Both the position numbers and the translations under genes were made by a program. Positions 11,479-24,249 of a stretch of DNA of 64,000 nt are shown in pieces; within the stretch, counting starts at the first letter, position 1; the number at the start of each line of letters is the position of its first letter. The notes under the pieces are model-generated. The model did not search any database, was not told where the DNA came from, and saw only the letters and a program-made list of their open reading frames with translations. The stretch comes from Stropharia rugosoannulata (Eukaryota > Basidiomycota > Agaricomycetes > Agaricales > Strophariaceae), in NCBI GenBank assembly GCA_028532985.1, contig JANCIK010000004.1, positions 1,364,001 to 1,428,000 on the forward strand, written 5' to 3'.

Positions 11479-12657
11479 TGAGAGGTTGAAGTGAGTAAGG
11501 TACGAAGACTGTGAATTTGAATCCTTGGTTAATAGTCTTGGCGTGCCTGTTCATCTACGCAACTGTCACATATCACGTGGCCGTTCCATTCCGCGCACTT
11601 GTCACTCAACGCCCAAATTTAACCAAAATTTAACGGCTTCAACGTTCAGTGAAACTTGTACTAAGTAGGTCTTATGTGTACGAAGGGTGCCGGCCAGTGG
11701 CAATTATATATGTACACTTATAATGCATAATGGTACTATCGGAGCTCATTCTTTTCTCTTTCCTGGTATGCACATCTTGCATTTATCACCATCATGAACC
11801 GTAACACATTTTAAGAATATCATGGCCACTGACCAGTGATAGTGAGTACTTCGATCTTTCATGAGTTTTCCTGTTTTGTCCCTGTTCTTCACCTTTACAG
11901 CTTATAATCACATACTACGATTTCACCCCTGCTTCATATCAAAAGGCTCCTGATTCCATAACACTGTGACCAGCGTTGGCCCTGATAGACACCTGAAGGC
12001 AATACCAGACAATACAGTTGTCGGGCTTTTCCAAACTTCCCGGCGTGTTCAAACTTCCACGGCACCGGTTTCAACCTCGCCCTTCGCCATATGTCGAGTC
12101 CGGGAGCAAGCGTCGCACTAAGAGTGGTTGAGACTGATAATTCTGCGACGGCCTTTAAACCACGTGGGGCGGTGATTTCCTATATGTACTCCCTTGTACT
12201 CTCTACATAGCATTCCCTTGACATTCCCTAACGTACGATTGACATTGTACCAGGTCCTGCTTGATGCCACATGGAAGTCGCGTGCATTGTTAAAAGTGGA
12301 TTTGAACCTAAGATGGTTGTGAAATATATATAGATAAACATAGAACTCGACCTGCATTGAGTTAGTAGTTTGGCGTCTGTATCGTGCAAAGGCTCGGAGC
12401 ATTGTCTGTCATTTTAAGGTGTTCATGGGGTTAACAGTTGAACACATGCCCCCTTTATGCAGCAAGTCATTTCCGACAGATCGATGAGGCGTGTGGACTT
12501 TCCTTTGCGGAGTAGTGATTTGCTTCCGGAATGAAAAGAACACTATGAGATTGCTATCTGGATATTTACAGTCATAAACATGAGTTAAGTTCCAGTACTC
12601 ACCACGCGCTTTGTAAAATAAGCTCAATAAGCCTAACATTGGATTGGCGCCACTTGA
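11479..12657. other. Intergenic region upstream of CDC45
   Basis: About 1.2 kb, AT-rich, between the scramblase stop and the CDC45 start, both on the minus strand. Minus-strand frames of 94 codons (12118-12402) and 76 codons (12409-12639) have no recognisable domain. It presumably holds the CDC45 promoter and the scramblase 3' UTR. Confidence 0.5.
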
Positions 12658-14340
12658 CTAGTAGTCTGACGGAAAACGCATCATGCCACTGAAAAGCCCA
12701 CCGCCACTGGTAAAAGAAGACGAAATCAATCGACCTGCTATTCGGGAGTACTGCAAGATGGAGTCGCACCCTCCTCCTTCTGAATGACGAGAAAAGTAAT
12801 CGAAGTCAATGTTAACTATATGCGTGTGAGCGGAACCATAACACAACTGTGTAGTTTTCTTACCAGCAAGAGCAAGGAGCAGCTGTACGGTAGTGTCAAA
12901 TCTTGATTTTTGATTAGAACATTATCTATTGCTCACCGATCTTGCGTCGACATTGAGTTCATCTAAGTGGTTTTGAGATAAATTGGCTGATGAAATTTCA
13001 GGTGAGCCCGGCAGCAAAGAGCTCTGAACCTCAGAAGATCTGAAGTGAACAGAGTAAACCCCTGTCAAATAGTGCTCAGTAAGGCGCCTAGGTTATGCCA
13101 TGATAAAAATAATTATGTACCTGTATCCGTAAAAATCTGCATAAACCCATGCTGGTCAGGCCACACATATTTGTAGGAGCAAAAACACGAGACCTGCCTC
13201 ACGACCAAAGCCAGCAAAACCACGTTCAATTTTAGCAATCTCCATTCCTTTCTCAGTCAGAACACGGAATGTCCAAGCAAGGAATCCAGAGTCAATTTTC
13301 GCTATTTGACAAAACTGACTGCTCTGTTCATGCTCTTCAGCCTTTTCTGGATGAGGGCTCGTTGGAAGCGTTTCCCTAGAAGTAGAAAACATAAGACAAG
13401 GAGGAATTGATCGAGTCAGAATAAGGCATCTCACTGCAAGAATAGGTCATATCGGCGTCGCCATAGATGCCAAACCTGTTGCACCTCGCCAAATCTCTCG
13501 ATGTTTATATCAGCATCATTTGAGGAATCCGATTGAATTTTCGGACGTTGAACAAACATTCGAGAATTTATCCATGAAAAGGGCCGTTGCACCTTAGACC
13601 AGCGCAAAATATAGGGTTATGTAAATGTTTGAAGCAGAAAAATCACCATTAGTAAACGTACATGTAACACTGGAGTACCTGCTTTGTCCATTATAACAGC
13701 TCGAAACGGCCGGTGTGTTGCAAATGCTTGCCGAGATAATGATCCCCAGAAGCCTCTTGGTTCTTCTGCAATATATCCTAGAGATTTGCCGTTTATGTCG
13801 CCTGTAATCATATGAGAAGGTAAACTAGAACACATTCGTAGCCGACTCACTTATGGTATATTTGTTACATTGCTCAAAACCGATAAACACATTCAACATT
13901 TCGAGCTGTCTTTTCAAGGGATTAATCATGTGCTTAGATATCATAACGTTGAACGCACCTTTCAATAACCAATACGTCCCTATCCATTAACAACCCAGTA
14001 AGACCTGTATCATCTGTACTGCGAGCCGGTGATATAGCTTTAACTTTTGCAGGTGCATATTGAGGTGATTCAGTCGCGTTTTCTATTGTTTTCTTCAGCT
14101 GTATCTCGACTAAGAGAAGAAAGAATAACGTAGTACAATCAACATCTTAGCATACAATTACATATAAGGGTTGGGGGTTGGGTCAAGGTTGAGTGGCTTA
14201 CCACGGTTCCGGCCAGCGCCAATAGCTCGTTTAGGATGTCGAGACAGAGCATACTTTCGAATTTGAATTTCGCGGAAAGAGTCCAGCGATAATCGAGGCA
14301 AACGTTGACGCGCACATACGGTGAACATAACGAATTGCAA
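12658..14340 (-). CDS. Phospholipid scramblase family protein (Aim25-like)
   Basis: A scramblase-fold protein thought to act on phospholipids; the yeast relative Aim25 is mitochondrial. The N-terminus (MQFVMFTVCARQRLPRLS) is rich in Arg and Ser without acids, compatible with a mitochondrial presequence. Family blocks in order are LLMDRDVLVIERQLEMLNVF, GFEQCNKYTISDINGKSLGY, IAEEPRGFWGSLSRQAFATH, RPFRAVIMDKAGTPVLHVQR, GEVQQVWHLWRRRYDLFL, DSGFLAWTFRV, GFGREIFTDTGVYSVHF and, near the end, VNIDFDYFSRHS. The REIFTDTG block is only obtained if the intron at 13137-13197 begins with GC instead of GT; the nearest GT alternative breaks the following frame. A 19-nt exon (12864-12882) encodes LLLALA before VNIDFDYFSRHS. 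It is transcribed away from IF-2 across a shared promoter. Confidence 0.87.
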
Positions 14341-14724
14341 ACTGAAATAAGTAAGTTGTACTTAGTAGTAATACAAAGTAAATGGATCCATCCAACAACC
14401 ATCCAACCCAGTTCCGTTGATCGACGGGCCGCCTGATCGTGGTTTTACCCGGTCTTTACCGCCCACAATTGCCCAGAGTGTCAGTAACTACTAATTCCTT
14501 CCTCTCTCCAGATACATGTTGCCGTCATCCGTGAGTGAAGCATCTGTTGGTGAGACTGCTACATCTGAATCTTGCTATTATCTTTGTCAGTAATGCTCTG
14601 AAGCTTGATTTTGCCTTAAAACAAGCAACACGCCCTCGCATTCGCCGTTTTCGCATCGTCTAACGAAGACTGAAGTTCATTTGTCGGAGCAGCATCGACT
14701 ATATCTCCAATCTATTGGCCAACT
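14341..14724. promoter_or_regulatory. Divergent promoter region of the scramblase and mitochondrial IF-2 genes
   Basis: 384 bp between the two start codons. No TATA box stands out. Plus-strand coding frame continues upstream of 14725 only from a TTG at 14681, with no ATG in that frame, so 14725 is taken as the start of IF-2. Confidence 0.45.
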
Positions 14725-17585
14725 ATGCACAAAAATTGCAGGGTCATATCCGTCTTTAGCAGTCGCTGTGGATGTCGTTTCCTTACCACGTCGGTGGCGG
14801 CTCAGCTTAAGGTCAGGCGTCTCACCTACCTCCTTCCCGGCGTTTCTCAAAATCTCACAGCCCAAAATCTTACAGCCCAAGCAAAATACTCAGACTATAC
14901 CAAGCCCAAAAACCTGGGCGCTCCCATCTAAAGTCCAGTCTCTCAACGTTAACGGTTCTTCAACTGATTCGTCAACCAAGAAAGACTGGTCACAGTCTGC
15001 CCAAGTTCCTTCGCAAGTCGCTAGCGGAAGCAGCGCATCATCCTTTTCCCTCAAATGGTCGTCATCTCCTTTGAAGCCTTCACATTCTCTCAGCGAGCCT
15101 TCCCGCTCAATTAATAGACCACCAGCTTCTTATTCAGCAACACAACATAGCAGTCTTGCAGCGCAGTCGCATTCACAGCAGGCACGGGCGTCATCCGCAA
15201 CGAAGTCTCAGCTTGTACAGGCGGGCAAACCTAAAACACGATTGAATAGTAAAAGTATAATTCAAAATCCTTCGGCCAAACTAAAAAGTGTACAGGACCG
15301 TTCACCGAGTAAGGTTTCTGGAACCTTGAATGCAAGGCCAGTAAAGTCAGGCTCTGGCCACAAGCGTACTCGTCGCAGAGATGTGTTTATACCATCGACA
15401 CTGACAGTAGCTACACTTGCTGGCATAATGAAACTTAAGCTCGGTATGTATTCCTGCATTGTTTGATGGTGTCCTGCTGAGCATGTAAAAGATTATCTTC
15501 TTTCAAGAATGAGAAAAATCGGAATGACTGATGAAGCAAGTTATGATCATAGTAAGTTATTATTCTTGTCAATTGCCTTTTCAAGTCTACTTATTTAATC
15601 TTCTAGTCCTAAATGCTGACTATGCAGCTTTGCTGGCTGATGAAATGGGATTCAATCCTATTATTGACGATGAAGCAGCGTTTGACATACATCCGCCGTC
15701 AGTCACTATTGCATACGACCCGCTATAATCGTTCATGTTTTTATTAGTCCTCCTCATTCCGACCCTTCCTTGTTGCCACTTCGTCCACCCATCGTCACTA
15801 TCATGGGACATGTAGATCATGGGAAAACCACATTACTGGATACTCTCCGTTCAGCATCTGTTGCCAAAAGTGAAGCTGGGGGTATTACTCAACATATTGG
15901 GGCTTTTTCCGTACCTGTTAAAACGGCCCAATGTGGAGGTATAACTGGTAGTTCTCAAACAATTACGTTTTTGGATACCCCAGGTCATGCAGCATTTTCT
16001 GCCATGCGTGCTCGCGGTGCGGATGTAACAGACATCATCGTGTTGGTTGTCGCTGCAGATGACGGCATTATGCCCCAAACCAAAGAAATCATCAATCTAC
16101 TGAAGAAAGAAGGTGCCGATAAGAGTTTGGTAGTTGCAATCAACAAGGTCGATAAGCCTGGTGTTGACATAGTACGCCATCTCTATCTATTAGCTAACTA
16201 AACAAATAGACTAAGTGGCAACAAGGACGCCGTTAAGAAAGGTCTGATGGCAGAGGGCATCCAGTTGGAAGAGTACGGAGGCGACATTCCTGCGGTAGCT
16301 GTCTCTGGGTTTACAGGCCAAGGCTTGCCCGATCTCGTGGAAGTTATTTCTGCTGTTGCGGAAATGCAGGATCTTCGAGCTGAAAAAGATGGTCCTGTGG
16401 TTGGCCATGTCCTCGAATCACATGTCGATAAAGGGCTTGGGTATGTTTTTGCTCGGTGATCAACGCTATGTTTGAGACTTACATTAGATAAAGTAATGTA
16501 GCCACTGTTTTGGTCAGACGAGGTTCCTTGAAGCGGGGCTCGCTGGTCATTAGTGGGCTTAGTCAGGGAAAGGTCCGCGTAATGACCGACTCCAAAGGCC
16601 ACACGTACGACAAGGCGCTACCTGGCATGGCCGTGACCACATCCGGTTGGAAGACACTTCCAAAAGCCGGAGACCAAGTACTTGAGGGATCCGATGCCGA
16701 TATCAAGAAGGCACTCTCCAATCGGGTTCGGAAAGCAGGAATGGATGCCATGCAACAAGACATCGAAGTTATTAACACCAATCGACGTCAAGAACGTGAC
16801 GCGCGTGTAGAAAGTGGCAAGGAATCCTCTCACTCGGTTGAAGCTCTTTCAGGGCCCAAGGTGGTCAAAATAATTATCAAGTCTGATGTGAGCGGCAGCG
16901 GAGAAGCATTGCAAGGGGCTTTAGATGGTATGGGTAATGATTTAGCGCAGTCGAAAGTTTTAGCTACAGGTGTGGGCGATGTGTCGGAATCAGATGTAAT
17001 GCGTGCTGATGCAGCGAACGGTAATTACTCTTATTAACTTATCATCTTTAGAACTGACTGACTTTGGTGTATCAGCTACAATTGTTGCCTTTTCCGTTAC
17101 CGTACCCCGTGCTATACACGCGTTGGCAAACCGACTTCAAGTCCCTATCCTATCTTCAAACATCATCTATCGTACAATAGAGGACGTTCGATCTAGCCTC
17201 ATTAGCTTGCTGCCTCCCATTATTGAAACCAATGTACTTGGAGAAGCGGATGTTCTTCAAGTGTTTGACATTCACCTCAAGGGGGGAAAGACCATGAAAG
17301 TTGCTGGTTGTCGTGTAACTAACGGCATGGTCGAAAAACATAAATCTGCACGTGTTATTCGCGCAGGCGAAGTGATCCACGAGGGTAAGTAGAAGCCTGC
17401 CTATCTACCCTGTCGATACTAATTGAATTACAGGATCCCTGGAGACACTGCGTCAGCTGAGCAAAGATATCACTGAAGCTCGTAAGGGCGTAGAGTGCGG
17501 GATGAGTCTAAAAGACTTCTCAGACCTCCACTCGGGTGATATGATCCAGATTTATGATTCAATAGAGAAACCTGGCAAACTGTAG
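14725..17585 (+). CDS. IFM1: Mitochondrial translation initiation factor IF-2
   Basis: A GTPase that brings initiator tRNA to the mitochondrial small ribosomal subunit. I chose ATG 14725 because its first exon ([20 protein letters not shown]) is a typical Arg/Ser matrix-targeting sequence, and because a 49-nt intron (14812-14860) joins it in frame to [13 protein letters not shown] Ser/Lys/Gln-rich linker follows, then the IF2 N-domain ([39 protein letters not shown]). The G domain is complete: G1 [12 protein letters not shown]2 [11 protein letters not shown]3 DTPGHAAF, G4 NKVDKP, G5 VSGFTGQGL. Domains II to IV follow, ending in [14 protein letters not shown] and DMIQIYD. The stop lies only 46 bp from the convergent CHORD gene, so the 3' UTRs almost certainly overlap. 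Confidence 0.93.
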
Positions 17586-17631
17586 ACTACTCATTTGCAA
17601 GCATCCTTTGACACATACTCTGATCGTTTAT

Positions 17632-19047
17632 TTATAATGATGTAGTACGTGACCTATTCCCCTCGTCCAGGATGATTTCTTTACCACCAACCGTACCTGT
17701 TCTCCCACCAACGCCGAAGGTAAGGCTGATGTTACCCAAGTCGCGATCAGTTTTCTCTAAAACAGTCCATGATCTCCCGTCACTTTTTTGGAGATGAAGC
17801 TCGACCTAGGAACATGTAAGATTCTCCGGACGTATGAATAAATACTTTAGCTTGCCTTAGTACCGAAAAATTGAAAGGTTGACTTGTCTGGATCAATGGC
17901 ACCAAAGAGTTGCACTGTTCGAGAGAATCGTTTTTGATTGGGTAAATACAAATCGAGAACAACCTATAAATGTCTTCATAAGAATTTTCGTAAGAGATAT
18001 GCAATAATGGACTGACTTGGTCACTTTCAAACTGTACAGAACTTCTCTCTTTATCCGTTTGCTTGGCAAATACAGAGACATGTACTTGTTGCGGCGTTTG
18101 ATAATGGTCAATACGACAGTCTACTTGTTCCTCTGTCTATAGTATGCCTTGAGTAAATTTCATACGTTCATAAGGTATAGCTTTACGTTTTCGCTCTTCT
18201 TTACGGGCGCGAAGCAATGACGACCAGTCTTGCATCCTCCGATTTTTAAGAACTCGTCGAACTCAAGTACTCTGCGCTTACAACAGAGGTAACCCTAGTA
18301 GATTTTTAGTGCTCTGTTCATCAATAGCATTAAGGAACTTTCAAAAACCTTGCTTCCCTCCCTGAAGATGGCCTAGATAACACAGTTTATATCATTCAGT
18401 ATATTCCGTATTGCGGCTAATTGTACTCACTGGTAGCGGATGATAATGGCAGACAGTCCCTTCCCCATCCCCCTGTCTATTAATCTCGTCACTGACAAAG
18501 GTGGTAGAGCAGCCTTTGCGTTGACACGGTGTCCCGACAGCGACCGGAATAGTGAGGTCGTCAATGTCAAGTTCGATGGGAGCGGGCTGCGATGGCTGTT
18601 CTGGAGGAGCAGTAGAAGAAATAGTGGATGATGAGGTTACATTCCCGACTTGGAATACCTCTTTGCCGTCGATGTTAGTTGATGAAACTTTTGAGGAAGG
18701 AGTGGACTGGGCGGTTGGTTCAGGCTTAGGAACATCTCTGGTATGCCCTTGGATCTCTGTACACCCCTTGCAGACGATTAAGCAATAGACTTAAACCCTT
18801 AACACTCCACTCACTCGGATCTGCATAAACTCATCGAAGTCTAAAACAGGTTTGTTCATATCTTTGCAACACGACCATGACTTTAGTCCTTCGTGGAATA
18901 CCTGAGAGAGAATGTTAGTGCGTAAATCTGGGAAAACTATAAACGCGTCATTGCACTTACTGGCACACCGGGATGATACGTGCATATTTCATTATTGACA
19001 TCCTCCTCGTATTCAGAGCCACAACCCTTTCTTAAACATAGGACCAT
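17632..19047 (-). CDS. CHORD and CS domain protein, Hsp90 co-chaperone (CHORDC1/RAR1-related)
   Basis: A cysteine/histidine-rich co-chaperone predicted to work with Hsp90 (and SGT1 in other organisms). The first CHORD zinc module begins at the start codon (MVLCLRKGCGSEYEEDVNNE), continues with [20 protein letters not shown] and ends DFDEFMQI then GCTEIQGH. A Ser/Pro-rich linker follows. The second CHORD shows CQRKGCSTTF, CHYHP, a second CCK and GCKTGRH. A C-terminal CS (p23-like) domain contains RIDHYQTPQQVHVSVFAKQ, VVLDLYLPNQKRF and FQFFGTKVELHLQK, and the protein ends KEIILDEGNRSRTTSL. The CHORD-CHORD-CS order matches animal and fungal members rather than plant RAR1, which lacks CS. Several introns of about 50 nt interrupt it. 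Confidence 0.9.
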
Positions 19048-19301
19048 CGTGCGATCTCCTATGATTTACTTTACAGATTGCGCGCAGTGTACGTGAGTTA
19101 TGTAATGTTGGACGAAGAGAAGAGCGGTCTCAAAAATATTAGATTAGATAGAAGCCAAATTAAGTATACCTCTATCGAGATATTTCTAGAAAAATCGATC
19201 ACGCCGTCGGGCATCCCTATGCTGAGTGCACGCTATGTAAGTAATCGGTCGGGTGCTACAAAACGAACTACGAAAGTTTAAAGGACTATGCAACATTATT
19301 A

Positions 19302-20661
19302 CTATGAAAGACCAGGGCCATATGCCTCCCAAACCAGAAACCCAGCACCCCAAGGCCCGACGCGCCCCGCTGTGCGAAGAAGTCTTGCACTCCAACTAAC
19401 TTGCCTGTCGGCGGGGGTGAATGGTGCTTGAAAGAAATAGCTATAGCCTTCTTCCATAACTTTCTGCCATAATATCTTGAACGGGGAGTCTCTCAGATTG
19501 GGTGTTGCAGCTCTTTCAATTGTAATCGTTCGCCTTGCTATGTCCCATGGACGGCAAGCGTATTCATAAGAAAGCCCCGAAATAACCTGCAATGAACCTT
19601 AAGAAGAAAAAAGTCAAAACATGCACGGTACAACTTACCCCACCGGTGACAAGAGTTACTCCATACAATATCGCGGGGCCTTGTTTTTGGATTTGATTCC
19701 CCAGCGATTGCATTGAAGGTTTGGAAAGTAGGTCGGATGAAGTTATTTTCACGTTCGTTCCGGCTCGTCGCGTTAGTTCAAATAGCGAGAAGAATACCGC
19801 AAAGCCTATGCACGGTGAGCTGCGCCTACTGTATTAAAATTATGCATACCAAATGTATCCTTGCCTAATCCCCACCCCCATCCGTTCCATCCTCGACCGG
19901 CCATTTGGCTTACTTCCTGGAGCCATCCGCGAAGTTGCCGAATGTCTTGTTTAGTGGGAGAAACGGATGCGGTAGTGTAGATGCCCTTGTCCCGAAATAC
20001 TGCTTTCCACGCACAAGACCATGACTGCCCCCCAAATCCATGCTCTAGCAAGATTCTGACATTTTCTGCAGGGGCTGCTACAAGAGCCTGACATGCTCCA
20101 GCAATAGCGCCAGAAACGGCAGAATTGGCGACACTGTAGGATTCCAAAAAGGGATGGATCCTCTCACTTGCTTCCCCATAGGCACCCCAGAGAACGGCGC
20201 CGAGTGCTGCATTCACTATTACGGGAGGTACAAAGTGTTTCGGGATCACTGAAATCTAAACGAGAAAGTATAAGTAACAATTTAAAAATACGGAGTGTGA
20301 TCATCGTACCCCTTGAAGTTTTACCAATGAGATGATATATTGATAGGACAAAGTTGTACCCTGTTGCTTTGCCAGATTCTTTAGTGTTTGCCATCCGTTT
20401 ACTGAACAATGGTTAGCAATGGACCCAACGCAGGCGGGAGACAAACATACCCTTGGCAGGTCTAAACAGACGAACTGGACGCGCAAAAAATAAGGCCATG
20501 CTTCTCGTCAAGGTTCGTGCCATGGCTGCCTGGACACTGCCATTAGACGAGTCAGAACCGTTCTCTGCAATTTTCGTATGAGTATATTACTTGGAAAAAC
20601 TGTTGGATGACTTACCAATTGATTGACGGGTATATTGAAACGGGACATCAGAAGCTTGCAT
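19302..20661 (-). CDS. Mitochondrial carrier-like membrane protein
   Basis: Start taken at ATG 20661 (MQASDVPFQYTRQSI), which joins through a GTAAGT intron to ENGSDSSNGS. The frame upstream of this ATG has no methionine and would run into the divergent ALKBH7-like gene. Recognisable segments are ALFFARPVRLFRPAK, VNGWQTLKNLAKQQG, HFVPPVIVNAALGAVLWGAY, SGAIAGACQALVAAPAENVR, GWNGWGWGLGKDTFGFAVFF, ILYGVTLVTGG and YEYACRPWDIARRT. Small-residue helices (SGAIAGACQALVAAPAEN) followed by a kink, and a C-terminal CRPWDIARR, resemble degenerate forms of the SLC25 Px[D/E]xx[K/R] signature, so a divergent mitochondrial carrier is the best guess. The transported substrate cannot be inferred. Confidence 0.7.
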
Positions 20662-20957
20662 CACAGATCCAAACCGTAGAAATAGTCGGCCAAGGCTGTA
20701 CTTTTGAAGATGTGCTGTAGTTCTCGCCAGGTAAGTTCATAGCAATGAGAATATGGTACTAATGAAGGCCAAGTATCCGGAGCGTCACTGCTTGAACTGG
20801 TAAATTCCGAAGATTGCCTCCGGCCATCACCGGCGTTACGCTTTCGAGCCAGTTGTGTCACGAACTCGCGAGTCTGTAGAAATCTGTACGACTTTTCACT
20901 AGTCACTGGTCACTCCTAAAGCCTGTGCTGAATCTACACCCGTATCTGGACATCTCA

Positions 20958-21824
20958 ATGATATTCCAGCGTCTACTTACTGGATGCCGGCGATTTTTAA
21001 ACACTAGACGCTATATACCAGAAGCTGGCACGCCTTTGTCCGGATTTCATTTGTGGCCAACTTACTTCACAGATGAAGAACAGCGTCTACTCCTCTCTGC
21101 CTCTCTCCATAAACTGGACAGTATGGAGTCTCGTCAGTTGCGTAAGAAACGGAAGGACTATTGGAATTCTAAATCGAGCGCTGGAAATTTACCTTCAGTA
21201 ATTGACTTGTTTGCGCCCGACGAGATGTACGACTTCCACAAGGCATGGCACAACAATTTCGATATCTCAATCTTTCTGAAATGAATTTTAAGGGGCACTT
21301 TGATGGTGTCATTCATCACTATCGAGAAATGCACCTTTCTGCATGGCCTGTGGACGATTTTCCGGCCCTGGAACCTGTGTTAAACCGTCTATATGAGCTC
21401 TGCCCAGATCCACCTTCGAATATTCAAACACATTTATTGCACTTAGCCTCGCATGGTGAGATCCTTCCTCATATTGATAACCTCGATGCCAGTGGTTCTT
21501 GGATACTCGGAGTCAGTCTAGGAGATGCTCGAGTCCTCCGAATGAAGAAGAAAGGCGAAGGAGGGGAAGGGATTTCATGGGTACTCCCGTCTGGCAGTGT
21601 CTACCTCCAACGGTTGGTTATATAATGGCTTGAACTTGCTTCACTGATTGAATGCCGCTACAGCGATTACATCAGATATAACTACCTGCATAGTGTGGAA
21701 AAGATTGCCGGTAGGTCTGGGACCGAGCAGCGCCTCAGTATAATGATCAGGGTGCGTCTCCCTGATACTAGAACTTATGAAACTCTTTTTGATTTCTGAG
21801 TAGGACCGCCGTGATTCTACATGA
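20958..21824 (+). CDS. ALKBH7-like Fe(II)/2-oxoglutarate dioxygenase
   Basis: Four exons (20958-21242, 21293-21612, 21664-21751, 21804-21824) join into about 237 residues. The N-terminus (MIFQRLLTGCRRFLNTRRYI) looks like a mitochondrial presequence. FHLWPTYFTDEEQRLLLS opens the AlkB fold, and GHFDGVIHHYREMHLSAWP follows. Iron ligands are His and Asp in LPHIDN and a later His in YNYLHSVEK; RLSIMIRDRR holds the 2-oxoglutarate-binding Arg. Its size and spacing resemble ALKBH7, a mitochondrial member with no proven DNA-repair role. The first intron (21243-21292) must begin with GC (AAG then GCATGG) to reach GHFDGV in frame; a sequence error is the alternative. Confidence 0.83.
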
Positions 21825-24249
21825 CATGGCAACATTTAGGCAGCACAGACAATCGATAAATCTTGCATCCCAAACATGACTATACTCGAAAACATATCGC
21901 ATGTACTTCCCAGTTATCTACGTATGACGCGTATTTATCTCTTGAACTACATCACAGATTTCACATTAATACTCCTCGAGCACGTTTTTTACGTTTAATA
22001 ATGTCGCAGTGTCTGTGTTCTATCCCGACTTCGAGGTCTTACATCACCGTGTATTAAGTTGTACTTCTTACATTGTGCAACATACTCCTTATGGTCGCGA
22101 GTTGACGTTCAAGAGAGTTGCATTCAAAGCATTATGTACTTGACTAGATGCTCTGAAAACGGAGTTTCTCTGTAGTTGAATTTGTAAAGCAATATCCTAC
22201 GAAGAAAACCGGGTTACGGGTTTAAAATCTGTATTCATACCATTCTATTTAACCCAAGATATAAACGTCCCGATTGAAATCAAACCCAGCGAACTTGTAC
22301 CAATGTGTCCTTGGAAGCCAGGAAGATCGGCATGCGGCTTATGGGGCACAGATGTAATTGAAGCTTCTGCACCTTCTTAAGTATCGATCTCAAGATCATT
22401 GATAACACTGATGTATCTAATATTATAATGCTCAATTGGCGTGCTAATTTAAAATTAGTGTAATGGGTAAAAACAGTTGCATGACGAAATAAGCGAAGGG
22501 AGATTATTTCATTGTCAGCGGTAGACCAAGAAGGACAGGGTGTGGGTTCAGGGAAACGTAAAACATGCTATCTGACTAGCGTCACGCCCGCCGCCCTACA
22601 AAATATTGGACTTAATGCACGGTTACAGAAGATAGAGTCTTAGTCGCTCACGGGAGAGTGGCAATTCTGTCTTGCCCTTCAACTTTCAACTTAAGTATCT
22701 GCGTACCCTGGAAACGCGGTGAGGTAAATCCGGGTTAAATGTTTAAAAATCGTACATCTGCGAGACGGTGCGACTCTTGAACGACAGCATATTCCACCTG
22801 TCCTTCCGCAGTCCAATAAAAAACTCTGGCACCAGCCTACAGAGGAATGAGCAGATAGTACAACTGAGTAGTAGCAGACATTTACATACGGGAAAGTTGT
22901 TCATAGCCGAAATGGGACTTGGAAAAGAATTCTTGTGCAGTAGGACTTGAAGGCAACGCTAACATCTTGCCGGGTCTACTTATACGATGGAAAAAATTCG
23001 CAGTTGGTTATGCTGCCTATCACCGAGCGTACTTCACAGAAAATCATACTGGAGACAATATTCATCACAGAAGACGAAGTGGCCGAACAGAGATTTTGCA
23101 GATGACTCTCACTTCAGGCGGACATTCAAGATCAGCTCTTCTAGGTCGTATCGTTTCACATCTGCGAATAGCGCTGAGAATATTTTGTATCATGAGCCAT
23201 AACCCTAAAAAGTCGAATCCACAGCGCAGGAACGAAAGATCGGTTAGGAGAAGTAGAATTAAAAGATCATGCAGTCGCCAGATTGTCACAAGGGAACAGA
23301 AACACTTCGACGTAATGCAGACAGGTGCTGTGTATCCATGCCCGGTAAAAAGTTCGCAAGCATGTGCCAGTAAGATGAAGTGCGTGGTAGCCACGCTACT
23401 TGTGTCACAGATCTATAAAAAACATTAATAAGGTCGACTTCATATTATTTCGGTAAAGCATCGTGGATCCTCCATGAGATGAAGGTGATCCTCGGAGATA
23501 CGTTAAGGCATAGTGACGAAGAGCGGTTGCATAGAGATATTCTTGACATAATGAGACAAGAAATGAGATAATGAGATAAAAGCAAAACCAACCGTCAATA
23601 TCACGCAATCGTAGAAGTAGAAATGAGATCGGCGGAGCACTCTTGACCGGCGGCATCGTTATGTATTTGTATGTGAAAAGAGTTGGACAGCGGTATGAGG
23701 GGACATGTTGGGAGTATGCACTGAATCCTGATTGGAACTGACATTCGTGCAGTTTGTTATGGCGGATAAAATCAATAGGATCAGCCTTGAATGTATCTTA
23801 TCACCAATACAGCCTTGAAAGCAACAATCGGATCGCAGACATAACGCCAACGACGTTCGCGGTGTTGTGTGCTGAGCGCTGAGCAGTGAGAGTTAATGTT
23901 GAGTTATTAATTGATGTTTAAATGTAACTTAATGTAGTCACTAGTAGTTGAACATCACATGATCGTACGATGTGCCAATGGCCAATTCATTCTATCCACT
24001 TACCATAATCCAACCATAGTCTTGCCACAGTCCCAAGCTTGTTGTCCGACATAAGTGATACGAGGTGAACTGTCAGGACGAATCAACTACTAATATTGGC
24101 CGGGACTATACTGCTTCCTCATTAGTTCTTCGGCTCCTCAATCATATATTAACTTGACCAATTAATACTTAACTGCAACTTAACTGTGTACGCTAGGCCA
24201 GCGCCCTCCGCAAGTCACTCCTACCTGTGCAAACGGTCATTTTCAAAGA
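21825..24249. other. Gene-poor intergenic region
   Basis: About 2.4 kb, AT-rich, between the ALKBH7-like gene and LST8, with stops in all frames over most of its length. The best candidate is a minus-strand frame of 83 codons starting at ATG 23656 (MPPVKSAPPISFLLLRLRDI) and stopping at 23405. It contains a possible 51-nt in-frame intron, but I see no known domain in it. Plus-strand frames at 22919-23428 show no recognisable domain. Confidence 0.5.

Noticed and set aside
14681..14724. Earlier start for mitochondrial IF-2
   Set aside because: The frame there begins with TTG, and the ATG at 14725 gives a proper presequence through a 49-nt intron.
20662..20906. N-terminal extension of the mitochondrial carrier-like protein
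   Set aside because: The frame has no ATG (GTG only) and ends in TGA just before the ATG at 20661.
23405..23656. Minus-strand frame of 83 codons with a possible in-frame 51-nt intron
   Set aside because: Starts with ATG and looks partly protein-like, but no domain and no second supporting exon.
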